Of a stretch of 64,000 bases of DNA, positions 17,363 to 28,363 are shown piece by piece; the first letter of the stretch is position 1; every line of letters begins with the position of its first letter. The DNA lies in the NCBI RefSeq assembly GCF_015555045.1, contig NZ_JADNJQ010000002.1:37663-101662 (forward strand), in the 5' to 3' direction. Under the pieces are notes generated by a model. The model searched no databases and was not told the DNA's origin. It worked only from the letters and a program-made list of their open reading frames with translations. Both the position numbers and the translations under genes were made by a program. This DNA comes from Collinsella aerofaciens (GTDB taxonomy: Bacteria; Actinomycetota; Coriobacteriia; Coriobacteriales; Coriobacteriaceae).

Positions 17363-18535
17363 ATGCCCAGAGTTCAATCACGTCGCTCGTTTCTTCTCGG
17401 CCTAGCCTCGATCATCGGCTTATCCGCGTCACGCCCAACAAGAGTATTCGCCGCCGACTCAAACTCATCCGTCGCTTTTACATCAGACCTAGCACAAGAC
17501 TACGCGCTTTCCCTGTTGCCCATCGTCGACGGATCCGCGAACTTAGAGATCGAGCAAATCGTTCCCGTATGCCAACAAATCGGCCTTATCTGTGGCTATG
17601 AAATCAGTGTCACAAGGGAAGGAAGCCCTTACGGTTATTTAATACTTGACGCATCATATCCTGGGCTTCTGAAGGAGATAACCCTCGGCGATACCATTCT
17701 TCCGATTTCAGCTTCTCTATCAAACGCCATTTCAACTTATTCCGGCCAACAGGCCACAAACCCAACCGTACTAATTTCGTACAACGATATTGAATATGGA
17801 ACTTTGGTGCCAGGAACTAGAGACTGTGTAACCAACTATAACAATATACGGTCTGTCCCGATTGTCACCGAAAAGGGTATAGCACCTCAAAGCAATAACC
17901 CAACTTCATGGGATGCTGTCATTATCAATGAAGATGACTTGATGTTGCATTTCCAAATAGACGATTTAAACGGAATACCGTTCCGAGGAGTCTCGGAATC
18001 ATTAGTTGAAGCCCGCACTAATAAGTATGCATGCGTCGTTTCTGCCTTGTACGCTGTATCAATGCATTACGGTCTCACCAGTTCAAACGCTAATCAATTT
18101 AATCCCGATTATTATAAAGAAATATGGAACGTCACTGGCACAACAACGTATAAGACCAATGATCAGGGCGTCGAGTACGGAAGCACGATCATCCCAGATG
18201 GAATTGTTCCGTTTAAAAGTCTTGCCGCTCAAAAGGGTAGAGCACTTAATACTCAATTTTTCGGTTATCAGCCTCAATTCGCTCAGTACAGAGCAACTAT
18301 CGATCAAGGGAATATCGGCTTGTATCATATGTGGATCAACAGCCGAAACAGTGAAGGATCCGTCGAGCTATCAGGTCATACGGTCACGGTAACTGGCTAT
18401 TTTACTGGGCATAATGGAAGCTCTGGCATCGAACTGCAGTGGCTCGAAGTATTCGACGGATGGAACACTTATCCCCGAGCGATTAACTATGCAACGCCCA
18501 ATATGGTCAAATTGAACGGAACAGTCTTTTGGTAG
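17363..18535 (+). CDS. secreted protein with Tat-like signal and possible C39-like cysteine peptidase fold
   Basis: 390 aa with a twin-arginine style signal (SRRSFLLGLASIIGL, cleavage probably near VFAAD). The C-terminal half has three spaced motifs that fit papain/C39-like peptidases: a Cys at the start of a helix (KYACVVSALYAVSMHYG), a His in SGHTVTVTGYF, and an Asp/Asn pair in LEVFDGWN. The N-terminal half is a propeptide-like region without known motif. This assignment is from motif order only and is moderate at best. AGGAG sits before the ATG. Codon use and GC are clearly lower than in neighbouring genes, as in the next ORF, which suggests acquisition. It may be followed by translation of the lipoprotein gene with no gap. 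Confidence 0.6.
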   Translation: MPRVQSRRSFLLGLASIIGLSASRPTRVFAADSNSSVAFTSDLAQDYALSLLPIVDGSANLEIEQIVPVCQQIGLICGYEISVTREGSPYGYLILDASYPGLLKEITLGDTILPISASLSNAISTYSGQQATNPTVLISYNDIEYGTLVPGTRDCVTNYNNIRSVPIVTEKGIAPQSNNPTSWDAVIINEDDLMLHFQIDDLNGIPFRGVSESLVEARTNKYACVVSALYAVSMHYGLTSSNANQFNPDYYKEIWNVTGTTTYKTNDQGVEYGSTIIPDGIVPFKSLAAQKGRALNTQFFGYQPQFAQYRATIDQGNIGLYHMWINSRNSEGSVELSGHTVTVTGYFTGHNGSSGIELQWLEVFDGWNTYPRAINYATPNMVKLNGTVFW

Positions 18536-18540
18536 ACCGG

Positions 18541-21253
<2,713 letters not shown>

Positions 21254-21289
21254 TCAAACCGCACCGAATCGGCAGCCGCCAGACCGGGG

Positions 21290-21494
21290 TGGACAGCTAG
21301 TTCAGATACGTATAATTCTGCGAGCCTGGTCGTGTTCAGACGTCATCATTCCAGCCAATTTGGCCGCCCCGGGGGCTGCACGACCGACTCGTTCCCCCTT
21401 CTAGACTCCCATCCGAACCCCTTCCCCATCCCAAAACAGCTCAAAACGCATGCTGAACCGCCTCGGATTTATACGTATCTGAACTAACTGTCCA
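21290..21494. mobile_element. MITE-like element with 26-bp terminal inverted repeats
   Basis: TGGACAGCTAGTTCAGATAC... at 21290-21315 is repeated in inverted form at 21469-21494 with one mismatch in 26. The interior of about 150 bp codes for nothing credible. No clear target duplication could be read. It lies in the 430-bp gap between the ligA start and the gene at 21611; the 100 bp after it are AT-rich and carry the promoter region for that gene. Confidence 0.65.
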
Positions 21495-21610
21495 GGCTCA
21501 CCCAGAATCGAGCAACTTCATATGCTCCTTTTTTAACTCAATTTATCGCAGTTAATATTTTATATCGTGTTTGCAATATATTTTGGTATTATCAACGTGA
21601 GGTGATTGAA

Positions 21611-22012
21611 ATGAAGAATCAGTCCAAACGTTTCCTAACCATCCTCGTCCCCCTTGTCCTTATAGCAGCCGCTTTGCTCGGCTTTTTCTGGAAGGACATT
21701 CCCTTTTCGAAAGACCTTTCCTTGCGGGGCGAAGTCGTTGCTGTGTATCACCCTTCCGCCAGCGGGGCAAGCGAAGGCCGCTTCGTTATCGCAAGCGAGC
21801 AATTCCAATCCGCACCGCTGCACCTCAACTTCAAAATCGATTCAACCATCCCCATTAAGGATCAGGATGGTAAGAAGGCAGAAGTCGGAGCCATCAAAGA
21901 AGGTGTCTACGTTGACGTAACCTGCACCGTCAACACCAGCAGCGATCCCGATCCCACAAAGCTGCCCGCCCTCATAACGCCAACAGCCATCATGATTACG
22001 CAAAAGGAATAG
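21611..22012 (+). CDS. small membrane-anchored or secreted protein of unknown function
   Basis: 133 aa. A positively charged start then one hydrophobic helix (FLTILVPLVLIAAALLGFF) and a 100-residue extracytoplasmic domain (SLRGEVVAVYHPSASGASEG onwards) with alternating beta-like pattern; it resembles the lipoprotein domain at 18541 only in being a small beta-rich module with GEVVAV / GSVHSI openings. GAGGTGA precedes ATG 21611. No family recognised. GC is lower than in the surrounding housekeeping genes. It is followed after 51 bp by another secreted protein. Confidence 0.65.
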   Translation: MKNQSKRFLTILVPLVLIAAALLGFFWKDIPFSKDLSLRGEVVAVYHPSASGASEGRFVIASEQFQSAPLHLNFKIDSTIPIKDQDGKKAEVGAIKEGVYVDVTCTVNTSSDPDPTKLPALITPTAIMITQKE

Positions 22013-22063
22013 CTCGATGTCAGAAAGGAGTTTAAAAAATAATCACCAGACAGTTAGGAGCCA

Positions 22064-22435
22064 ATGATGAAAAAGGTTGCTTATTTACTCGCCGTCTGCC
22101 TTGTTGGGTTATCGTGCATGACCGCGCAGCCCGCCTTCGCAGCAGAAACCCATTCCTCTATCATTTCACCAGTTGCCGAAAGTCGTTCAATCTACACCGC
22201 CGAAACCACCCTCGCCTATTCGAACGGCGTCAGGCTCCATGTTACTTACACTGTTAACGATACCTATGGAACGATAACAGGCATCAAATCCATAAAGAAC
22301 TGGACCTCCAATTCTCGAGTAAGCAACATCAGCTGGACTTATAGATACGGACTCAGCAACGGAAGCGTCGTCGTAACTGTTACTTACTATTACAACGGCA
22401 GTTGGCATTCTGAAGCAAGAACTATCTATGCTTAG
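22064..22435 (+). CDS. small secreted protein of unknown function
   Basis: 123 aa. A signal peptide (KKVAYLLAVCLVGLSCMTAQ, cleavage after AFAAE) is followed by about 95 residues rich in Thr, Ser and Tyr with an amphipathic beta pattern (VRLHVTYTVNDTYGTITGIK, VVVTVTYYYNGSWHSE). Such short beta-sandwich exported proteins occur widely in gut actinobacteria without known role. Two Met codons in tandem could start it; GGAG sits 3 bases before the first and 6 before the second, so the second may be used. A strong terminator follows. Confidence 0.65.
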   Translation: MMKKVAYLLAVCLVGLSCMTAQPAFAAETHSSIISPVAESRSIYTAETTLAYSNGVRLHVTYTVNDTYGTITGIKSIKNWTSNSRVSNISWTYRYGLSNGSVVVTVTYYYNGSWHSEARTIYA

Positions 22436-22443
22436 GATTTTTT

Positions 22444-22469
22444 GGCTGCGGCATTGCCGCAGCCTTTTT
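22444..22469 (+). terminator. intrinsic terminator of the small secreted protein gene
   Basis: GGCTGCGGC-ATT-GCCGCAGCC followed by TTTTT. Textbook form, starting 8 bases after the stop. Confidence 0.92.
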
Positions 22470-22479
22470 GGGGTTAATT

Positions 22480-23001
22480 ATGGAAAGCTCAGATAAACGA
22501 TGCTGTTTTAGCAATGTGATGTTGCTCGCCACTTTGTCTGTCGCAGCAATCATGGCGGCCTTCTCAGCGTTCAGCGTTGCCAACGAGGCGCGGGAGGTGC
22601 TCTTTGCACCCACTCCCTTCTATATTAATGGTGAGTCCATTCCGAGCGCCGTCCTTACCGCACTTGCCATCCGCGATGTTCTGGCCCTGGCGCTCTCAAT
22701 CGCATGCCTGATTGTCTACTTGAACTTCTGCTTTGACGTCGTCAGTACTCAGTCGATATTCACGCGAAAACAATGCCGGCGTTTTCTGGTTGTTGGGCTT
22801 CTGCTGCTCATTTCTTCAATTGTCTCGATTACCTTCGATAACCTGTGTGCCGTCCAGCTCCCCAACGACGTCAGTATTACTGCAATTGGTATCTTTGGTT
22901 TTAACGCTTGGACACTGGTTCTCGCTTTGTTTGCGCTATCCCTTTCGGCTATCTTTGAGTACGGGCGACTCTTGCAGTCGGACGTTGACGCCATTATTTA
23001 G
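22480..23001 (+). CDS. DUF2975 family membrane protein
   Basis: 173 aa with four TM helices and the C-terminal signature IFEYGRLLQSDVDAII, which closely matches the DUF2975 ending (FxYGxxLQxxxDxxv). DUF2975 proteins are almost always encoded just before a small HTH protein, as here. Role not established; a membrane sensor or partner that controls the regulator is the usual guess. The start ATG 22480 follows GGGGTT; an alternative TTG at 22468 lies in the terminator T-run and is unlikely. Confidence 0.8.
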   Translation: MESSDKRCCFSNVMLLATLSVAAIMAAFSAFSVANEAREVLFAPTPFYINGESIPSAVLTALAIRDVLALALSIACLIVYLNFCFDVVSTQSIFTRKQCRRFLVVGLLLLISSIVSITFDNLCAVQLPNDVSITAIGIFGFNAWTLVLALFALSLSAIFEYGRLLQSDVDAII

Positions 23002-23013
23002 AAGGAGGGCAGC

Positions 23014-23265
23014 ATGCCAATCGTCATGAGACTCGATCGCGTCATGGCGGATCGCAAAATGTCCTCTCAAGAACTTGCCGACATTATCGGCATCTCGCCC
23101 GTTAACGTTTCGCGCATTAAAACGGGGCGGCTCAAGGGCATTCGCTTTTCGACGTTGACCGCGATGTGCGAGGCACTTCACTGCAAACCTGGCGACATCA
23201 TTGACTGGATGTCAGACGAAGAGTACATCGAGGCATTTGGAAGCCTTCCCAGCGACGAAGACTAA
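23014..23265 (+). CDS. YozG-like Cro/CI HTH regulator
   Basis: 83 aa; nearly all is one HTH domain (MADRKMSSQELADIIGISPV then NVSRIKTGRLKGIRFSTLTA) with the CxPGDIIDW tail typical of the HTH_26 group. AGGAGG lies 5 bases before the ATG and 12 bases after the DUF2975 stop, so the two form an operon. These small regulators commonly control their own operon together with the DUF2975 membrane partner. Confidence 0.88.
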   Translation: MPIVMRLDRVMADRKMSSQELADIIGISPVNVSRIKTGRLKGIRFSTLTAMCEALHCKPGDIIDWMSDEEYIEAFGSLPSDED

Positions 23266-23272
23266 CCAAAAT

Positions 23273-23301
23273 GATCCGTTTTCCTCCATCCCCAACGGAT
23301 C
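23273..23301. repeat. REP-like element, GATCCGTTTTCCTCC family, single copy
   Basis: GATCCGTT and AACGGATC arms around TTCCTCCATCCCC. It occurs as inverted pairs at 49572-49627 and 57962-58051. Confidence 0.8.
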
Positions 23302-23310
23302 GATGAGAAA

Positions 23311-23348
23311 AGAGGGGGCTGTCCCGCATTGACGGGACAGCCCCCTCT
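23311..23348 (-). terminator. terminator of htrA
   Basis: A perfect 16-bp stem (AGAGGGGGCTGTCCCG and its complement) with loop CATTGA, followed on the minus strand by TTTTCTC. It also faces the convergent HTH gene and may serve both. Confidence 0.9.
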
Positions 23349-23369
23349 GGCATCGGTATGTGCGGCTCG

Positions 23370-24824
23370 TTAGTAGCCCTGGCCGTAGCCCTGGCCCTGC
23401 TGGCCCAGCAGCTCCTCCAGGTACTGGCGCAGCTGCTCGTCGGTAATACCGCCGTTGCCGGTGTCGGTCGAACTGTCGTCCTGCTGCTGGTTCTGCAGTT
23501 CCTCATCGGAGCCCAGCTCGACGGTGACCTTCTTCTCTTCCTTGCCGCGCATGAGCGTGATCTCGACCTTCTCGCCCACCTCGTGGCTGCGCAGCGCGAT
23601 GATCAGGCCATCGGCGCTCGTGATCTCGTCGTCGCCCAACTTGGTGATGACGTCGCCCTCCTGAATGCCGGCCTTGGCGGCAGGACCGTCCTCAACGACG
23701 CTCGCCACATACGCGCCGCTATCGGTGCTCAGCTTGTTGGTGCGGGCGTTGAGCGCGTTGACGCTCGAAAGCGTAGCGCCCATGTACGGATGCACCGGCG
23801 TCTTGCCGTCGATGATCTGGTCGGCAATGTTCTTGGCGTAGTTAACGGGAATAGCAAAGCCCACGCCCGAGCTGGAGCCCGAATAGCTCTCGATGAGCGA
23901 GTTGATGCCCACCAGCTCACCATTGTCGTTAACGAGCGCGCCACCCGAGTTGCCCGGGTTGATGGCGGCATCGGTCTGGATCATGTTGGCATAGATAGTG
24001 TTACCGTTGGTAGAGCTCATGGCCGTGGAGCGATACAGTGCCGACACAATGCCCGTGGAGACAGACTGCTCGTTGCCGAACGGCGAGCCGATGGCCATGA
24101 CCCACTCGCCCACGTTGAGCTTGGAGGAATCACCGATCTCGATCGGCGTGAGCTTGGAGGCGTCGGCATCCTTGAGCTTGATGACGGCCAGGTCGCTCGA
24201 GGCGTCGTTGCCCACGAACTCGGCCTCGTAGGTGGTGCCGTCGTCCATGGTCACCACGTACTGGTCGTAGCCGTCGACCACGTGGTTGTTGGTGAGGATG
24301 TGGCCCTCGGTATCGAGCACCACGCCCGAGCCGACGCTGCCCGAGCTGTCCGACTCGTCGGCAGACTGCGAAAGCGAGCCATTCTGGCTACCGCTCGAAG
24401 TGGCGGTAATGGAAACCACGGAGGGCAGGGCCTTAGCAGAAACGGCCTCGGCCAGCGTGGTATCCTCGGAGTCAATGGTGATCTTTTGCGTCGACGAACC
24501 CGAAGCACCCGCCGTCACGGCATTCTTGCCGCCACCGATATCGAGCGTGCCGCTCATAATGAGCGCAATGACCAGCAGGGCTCCGCAGGCACAGCCGGCA
24601 AGCGCCGTAATAAAGATCGGCAGCTTTTTGGTCTTGGTCTTGACCACCGTGTGCTTGTTCACGACCTGCTGGCCACCCAGCGGCTTGCCGGTCTGCGTGT
24701 CGTAGGCCTGCACGTAGGGAATGTTGCTGTCGGCAGGCGTCGACTCCACCTGCACGCGCGGCTGCTGCTGGGTCTCGCCGGCGTTGCCCGCATCCTGGGG
24801 ACGCTGGGAATCGTACTCGCTCAT
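23370..24824 (-). CDS. HtrA/DegP-like membrane-anchored serine protease with PDZ domain
   Basis: 484 aa. A Gln/Pro-rich cytoplasmic segment (1-67), one TM helix (68-90), a trypsin-like domain with His181 (TNNHVV), Asp211 (SSDLAVI) and Ser293 (GNSGGAL), then a PDZ domain at about 365-455 (GAYVASVVEDGPAAKAGIQE) and a Gln/Gly-rich tail ending GQGYGQGY. This protease degrades or refolds damaged exported proteins outside the membrane. The ATG at 24824 has AAAGGA upstream; 13 extra residues of the longest ORF come from the preceding hairpin. Single-gene unit. Confidence 0.95.
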   Translation of the reverse strand: MSEYDSQRPQDAGNAGETQQQPRVQVESTPADSNIPYVQAYDTQTGKPLGGQQVVNKHTVVKTKTKKLPIFITALAGCACGALLVIALIMSGTLDIGGGKNAVTAGASGSSTQKITIDSEDTTLAEAVSAKALPSVVSITATSSGSQNGSLSQSADESDSSGSVGSGVVLDTEGHILTNNHVVDGYDQYVVTMDDGTTYEAEFVGNDASSDLAVIKLKDADASKLTPIEIGDSSKLNVGEWVMAIGSPFGNEQSVSTGIVSALYRSTAMSSTNGNTIYANMIQTDAAINPGNSGGALVNDNGELVGINSLIESYSGSSSGVGFAIPVNYAKNIADQIIDGKTPVHPYMGATLSSVNALNARTNKLSTDSGAYVASVVEDGPAAKAGIQEGDVITKLGDDEITSADGLIIALRSHEVGEKVEITLMRGKEEKKVTVELGSDEELQNQQQDDSSTDTGNGGITDEQLRQYLEELLGQQGQGYGQGY

Positions 24825-24853
24825 AGCTGCGATCCTTTCGTCAAATAACCAAA

Positions 24854-24877
24854 GGCCCGCCAAACATGTGGCGGGCC
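24854..24877 (-). terminator. hairpin between the GlnR-like gene and htrA
   Basis: GGCCCGCCA and TGGCGGGCC form a 9-bp stem followed on the minus strand by TTTGGTTATTT; it probably ends glnA-glnR transcription. Confidence 0.6.
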
Positions 24878-24993
24878 ATCATTGTTCACGTTGAGTTGTA
24901 CCCCAATATGCGGGCGAACGTGTATGAGAACGCAATCTTTTAGGAAGGCTTAAGTTCTGCTGCAGACCCGAAAGGACCCGGCCTACGGCAAAA

Positions 24994-25026
24994 CCACCAC
25001 AAAGGTGCCTGTCCCCTTTGTGGTGG
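24994..25026. repeat. REP-like element, CCACCACAAAGGTGCCTG family, copy 3
   Basis: Perfect 12-bp arms as in copy 2, centre TGCCTGTCC; it ends 4 bases from the stop of the GlnR-like gene. The centre restores the full GGGGACAGGCACC motif on the minus strand. Confidence 0.9.
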
Positions 25027-25030
25027 AAAT

Positions 25031-25693
25031 CTAGTCCTTAAACAGATAGCCCACGCCGCGGACGGTGGTGATGTGTGCCGCGATCTGCGGGCCTACCTTG
25101 GAGCGGATGCGTCGAATGTGCACATCGACGGTGCGCGTGCCACCGCAGTACTCAAAGCCCCACACGCGGTGCAGCAGCACCTCGCGGCTGTAGGCGCGGT
25201 TGGGGTGCGTCGCCAAAAAGCTCAACAGCGAGTACTCCATCAGCGTCAGATCGATGGGCTCATCATCGAGCGTCACCTGGTAGGTGGCCAGGTTGATCTC
25301 GAGGTTGTCGATGTTGAGCACATCGTCGGCGGCGACGGTCTCCTCCTCGCCCATCAGGCGCTGTGCGCGAGCCTTGAGCTCGTTGGGCGTCGCCGTGGGG
25401 CATACAAAGTCGGCATGCGCGTGATTCGGCAGGCGCAGGGTGCCGAGCGCCTCGTCGTCGACAATCACCAACATGGGGACGCCGCCGCGATCGTCAAGCC
25501 ACTTGGCAATCTGATCGATGCGGTCGCTGCGGATGCCGTCGGAATCGAGGATCAGCAGGTCAAAGTCGTGCGCCGCAGTCGGCGAATCGGGGGTAGCCAG
25601 GCTCACCTCGACACCCAGGGTGGTCGTCAAGCTGCGGGCAAACTCGTGGAAGCGCGTCGTGCGCGCCATGAACAGGGCACTCTTTTCGGACAT
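25031..25693 (-). CDS. GlnR-like orphan OmpR-family response regulator
   Basis: 220 aa. A degenerate receiver domain (about 1-120; LLILDSD but no conserved Lys) and a C-terminal winged helix (about 135-220) with GGTRTVDVHIRRIRSKVGP, strikingly like actinobacterial GlnR. GlnR works without a cognate kinase and controls nitrogen genes including glnA, so its place 50 bp downstream of glnA on the same strand supports the assignment. TTGGAGG precedes ATG 25693. I infer rather than prove the GlnR identity; the general OmpR-type call is secure. A REP-like element abuts the stop codon. Confidence 0.8.
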   Translation of the reverse strand: MSEKSALFMARTTRFHEFARSLTTTLGVEVSLATPDSPTAAHDFDLLILDSDGIRSDRIDQIAKWLDDRGGVPMLVIVDDEALGTLRLPNHAHADFVCPTATPNELKARAQRLMGEEETVAADDVLNIDNLEINLATYQVTLDDEPIDLTLMEYSLLSFLATHPNRAYSREVLLHRVWGFEYCGGTRTVDVHIRRIRSKVGPQIAAHITTVRGVGYLFKD

Positions 25694-25743
25694 ATCGGCC
25701 TCCAAGGAAATGAGCTCAATCGTACTGGAACAAGCCAGCGTGA

Positions 25744-27081
25744 TTAGGAGTTCGCCAGGTAGTGCTTGATCTCCCACTCGGTGATCGTGGACTCAAACTT
25801 ATGCCATTCGTCGCGCTTCTTTTTGAGGAAGAAGCTGTGGATGTGCTCGCCGAGGGCATCCTTCATAAACTGCGAGTCCTCAAACACGTCGAGCGCCTCT
25901 TTGAGCGAGCGCGGCAGCGGCGTATAGCCGGCCTCAACCATCTGACGGTCGGTAAGCTTGAGTGTCTCGGCCGTGGCCTCGGGCGGGAGCTCCAGCTTGC
26001 GCTCGATGCCGTCCAGACCAGCCGCCAGCGTGACGGCGTTGACCAGGTACGGGTTGGCCATGGGATCGGGACTGCGCAGCTCGATGCGCGTGGACAGCTG
26101 CTTGCCGGGCTTGTAGACCGGAATGCGGACCATACTCGCGCGGTTGCGCAGGCCCCACGTGGCGTACTGCGGCACGGAGTCGCCGCCCGTGGTAATGCGC
26201 TTGTACGAGTTGACCGTGGGGTTGGTGATGGCGCTGATCTCGCGCGCGTGCGCCAGGATGCCGGCCATGTAGTGCTTGGCGATATCGGAGAGGTGGTACT
26301 TCTCGTCGTCCTCGCCCCAAAAGACGTTGTTGCCGTCGTGGTCGAATAGCGACTGGCACAGGAACATAGCGCTGCCGTCCTCGCCCGCCAACGGCTTGGG
26401 CATAAAGGAGGCGTGGCAACCGCTCTCGTAAGCCTGCTGCTTAATGATGAGCTTGGCCGTAGTGATGGCGTCGGACATGCTCAGGGCCTCGGCGTGGCGC
26501 AGGCTCATGCCATGCTGCGAGCGGCCGGCGGCGTGGAAGGTGTACTCCACGGGCACGGACATCTTCTCGAGCGTGAGGACCGTGTTGCGGCGCAGGTCGC
26601 GAGCGGCATCGCTCACCGAAAGGTCAAAGTAGCCAACGTTGTCGAGCGGCTCGGGCGTGCGCTCGTCGGGGAAGTAGTAATACTCCAGCTCGGCGCCCAC
26701 GTTGAGCAGGTAGCCGGCCTTCTCGGCCTTGTGGAACATACGGCGCAGAGCATCGCGCGGGTCGCCGGCGAAGGGCTTGCGATCGGGAGTGCACACGTCG
26801 CAGAACACGCGGGCGACGCCGTTGTGGCTCGGGCGCCACGGCAGAATCTGGAAGGTCGAGGCATCGGGGAACGCGAGCATATCGGCTTCCTCGGGCGTGG
26901 CAAAGCCCTCGATGGCTGAGCCGTCAAAGCCAATGCCCTCCTCAAAAGCGACCTCGAGGTCCTCGGGGCTGATGGCAAAGTTCTTGAGGCGACCGAGAAT
27001 GTCGACAAACCACAGACGCACAAAGCGGATGTCACGCTGCTCTACAGAGCGGAGTACGTAATCGATGTTCTGCTGGTTCAT
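25744..27081 (-). CDS. glnA: type I glutamine synthetase (GSI-alpha length)
   Basis: 445 aa, matching the short GSI-alpha class. Conserved parts are visible: GFDGSAIEGF, the active-site glutamates in GAELEYYYFPD, the GCHASFMPKPL segment, the NPTVNSYKRI loop, NRASMVRIP, and RIELRSPDPMANPY. It makes glutamine from glutamate, ammonia and ATP in the cytosol. GSI-alpha enzymes are normally not adenylylated and are controlled by feedback and at transcription. A strong AAAGGGGAG precedes ATG 27081, so 33 residues of the longest ORF are removed. A GlnR-type half-site pair lies in its upstream region and a GlnR-like gene follows it. Confidence 0.96.
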   Translation of the reverse strand: MNQQNIDYVLRSVEQRDIRFVRLWFVDILGRLKNFAISPEDLEVAFEEGIGFDGSAIEGFATPEEADMLAFPDASTFQILPWRPSHNGVARVFCDVCTPDRKPFAGDPRDALRRMFHKAEKAGYLLNVGAELEYYYFPDERTPEPLDNVGYFDLSVSDAARDLRRNTVLTLEKMSVPVEYTFHAAGRSQHGMSLRHAEALSMSDAITTAKLIIKQQAYESGCHASFMPKPLAGEDGSAMFLCQSLFDHDGNNVFWGEDDEKYHLSDIAKHYMAGILAHAREISAITNPTVNSYKRITTGGDSVPQYATWGLRNRASMVRIPVYKPGKQLSTRIELRSPDPMANPYLVNAVTLAAGLDGIERKLELPPEATAETLKLTDRQMVEAGYTPLPRSLKEALDVFEDSQFMKDALGEHIHSFFLKKKRDEWHKFESTITEWEIKHYLANS

Positions 27082-27146
27082 GTCGCTCCCCTTTCTTTCA
27101 GGCGGGTTTCGACTGTTCTTTATCGCAGATACTATCGCAGAAAAAT

Positions 27147-27162
27147 GTTTCCGCAGGGTTAA
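27147..27162 (-). promoter_or_regulatory. candidate GlnR box upstream of glnA
   Basis: TTAAC, six bases, GAAAC on the minus strand, close to the actinobacterial GlnR half-site pair (gTnAC-n6-GaAAC), 65-80 bp before the glnA ATG. It would overlap the -35 side of a weak promoter with TAGTAT as -10. A second pair could not be made out. Confidence 0.4.
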
Positions 27163-27215
27163 AGCGTGTCCGGCGCTCAAAAAACGTGCGCGAACAGGCA
27201 GTTGCGAACGAGCGG

Positions 27216-28238
27216 CTAGCGCGAAGTCGAAGCGCGGTGTTCGATGTGGCCGGGGATCTCGATGCGTTTGGGCGCCAGCTTTGCGGCCTCGCCCACGGTG
27301 GTGGTAACGACGTCGATGCGCTCGGAAAGGCGCTCGACTACGCGCTCGGCAATGGTGAGGGTGTCCTGCGCGGCCGTGGTGACGCCGCCAAAGAGCACAT
27401 GGTTCCAGGGGTAGTCGTCAAACGTCGCGATCTTGAGCCCCGCCGGCAGCGAGGGACCAAGCTGCGCCAGCGCCTCGGTCAGACGCAGGAAAACCAGGCC
27501 GTTGACAGCAATGAGGCCGAGCTTTTTACCTGCATAGCCGCGGATGGTCTCGTCCAGGCGGCCGACGCCCGTGGCGCCCCCGTCGGCCAGGGTGACGACC
27601 TCGCCGGCAAGGCCGCGGTGCAAAAGCTCGTCGGTAAAGGCCTCGGCGCGCTTGCGACGCACGGGGCTGTCGTCGCTTGCCTCGGTGAGCAGGCACAGGC
27701 GCTCGCTGCCAGCGGCGGTCAAGGCGTCTACCAGGCCGGCGACCAGCTCACGGTTGTTAGATGTCACCAGATCGACACCGCCGTCGGCAACGTCGCGGTC
27801 GAGCAGCACAACGGGCAGGCGCCCCGCGGCCGCGGCGATCGCCTTGTCGTTGCCTCCGCAGGTGTTGACGACCAGGCCGTCCACGTCAGCATCGATAAGT
27901 CTGGCGAGCGACTCGGCCTCCTTAGCGGGGTCGTTACCGCTAATGGCCGTCATGAGCGAGCAGCCGCGCGCGGCGGCGCTGGCGGAAAGTCCTTCAAGCA
28001 TGGCGCTCGAGAACGGGTTGGCGATGTCGGCCAGAATCACGCCGATGAGGTTGGTGCGTGAGCTGCGCAGATTGCGCGCGGCAGCACGTGGGCGATAGCC
28101 GGTGCGCTCGATAACCGCCGCGATGCGAGCACGGGTTTCCTCGGTCATTTGCCCGGGACGGTTGTTGAGATAGCGCGAGACCGTGGCCGGGCTCACACCC
28201 GCCTCGGCGGCAATGTCCTTGATTCTCATCTGCGCCAT
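27216..28238 (-). CDS. LacI-family transcriptional regulator
   Basis: 340 aa. A LacI HTH with hinge at 1-60 (RIKDIAAEAGVSPATVSRYL, then RTGYRPRAAARNLRSSRT) and a periplasmic-binding-protein-like effector domain (IGVILADIANPFSSAMLEGL). These usually repress sugar use genes, but none is adjacent, so the target and effector are unknown. A GGGGTG is 4 bases before ATG 28238; the Met three codons later is an alternative start. Sits upstream of glnA on the same strand without visible link. Confidence 0.9.
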   Translation of the reverse strand: MAQMRIKDIAAEAGVSPATVSRYLNNRPGQMTEETRARIAAVIERTGYRPRAAARNLRSSRTNLIGVILADIANPFSSAMLEGLSASAAARGCSLMTAISGNDPAKEAESLARLIDADVDGLVVNTCGGNDKAIAAAAGRLPVVLLDRDVADGGVDLVTSNNRELVAGLVDALTAAGSERLCLLTEASDDSPVRRKRAEAFTDELLHRGLAGEVVTLADGGATGVGRLDETIRGYAGKKLGLIAVNGLVFLRLTEALAQLGPSLPAGLKIATFDDYPWNHVLFGGVTTAAQDTLTIAERVVERLSERIDVVTTTVGEAAKLAPKRIEIPGHIEHRASTSR

Positions 28239-28363
28239 GGCGCACCCCGTTTCCCAATTGTCAGCAGTCTGAGCCATTTTAGGCATTTTTTTAAAAATCT
28301 CGCTTGCAAAACGCTGTAGGTGAGCAGCGTCGTTTTTACGTCTCGAGCAGATGCGATGATGGG

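Noticed and set aside
23266-23310. Attachment site or prophage remnant near the HTH gene
   Set aside because: The repeat belongs to the REP-like family found at other loci, and no integrase or phage gene is near.
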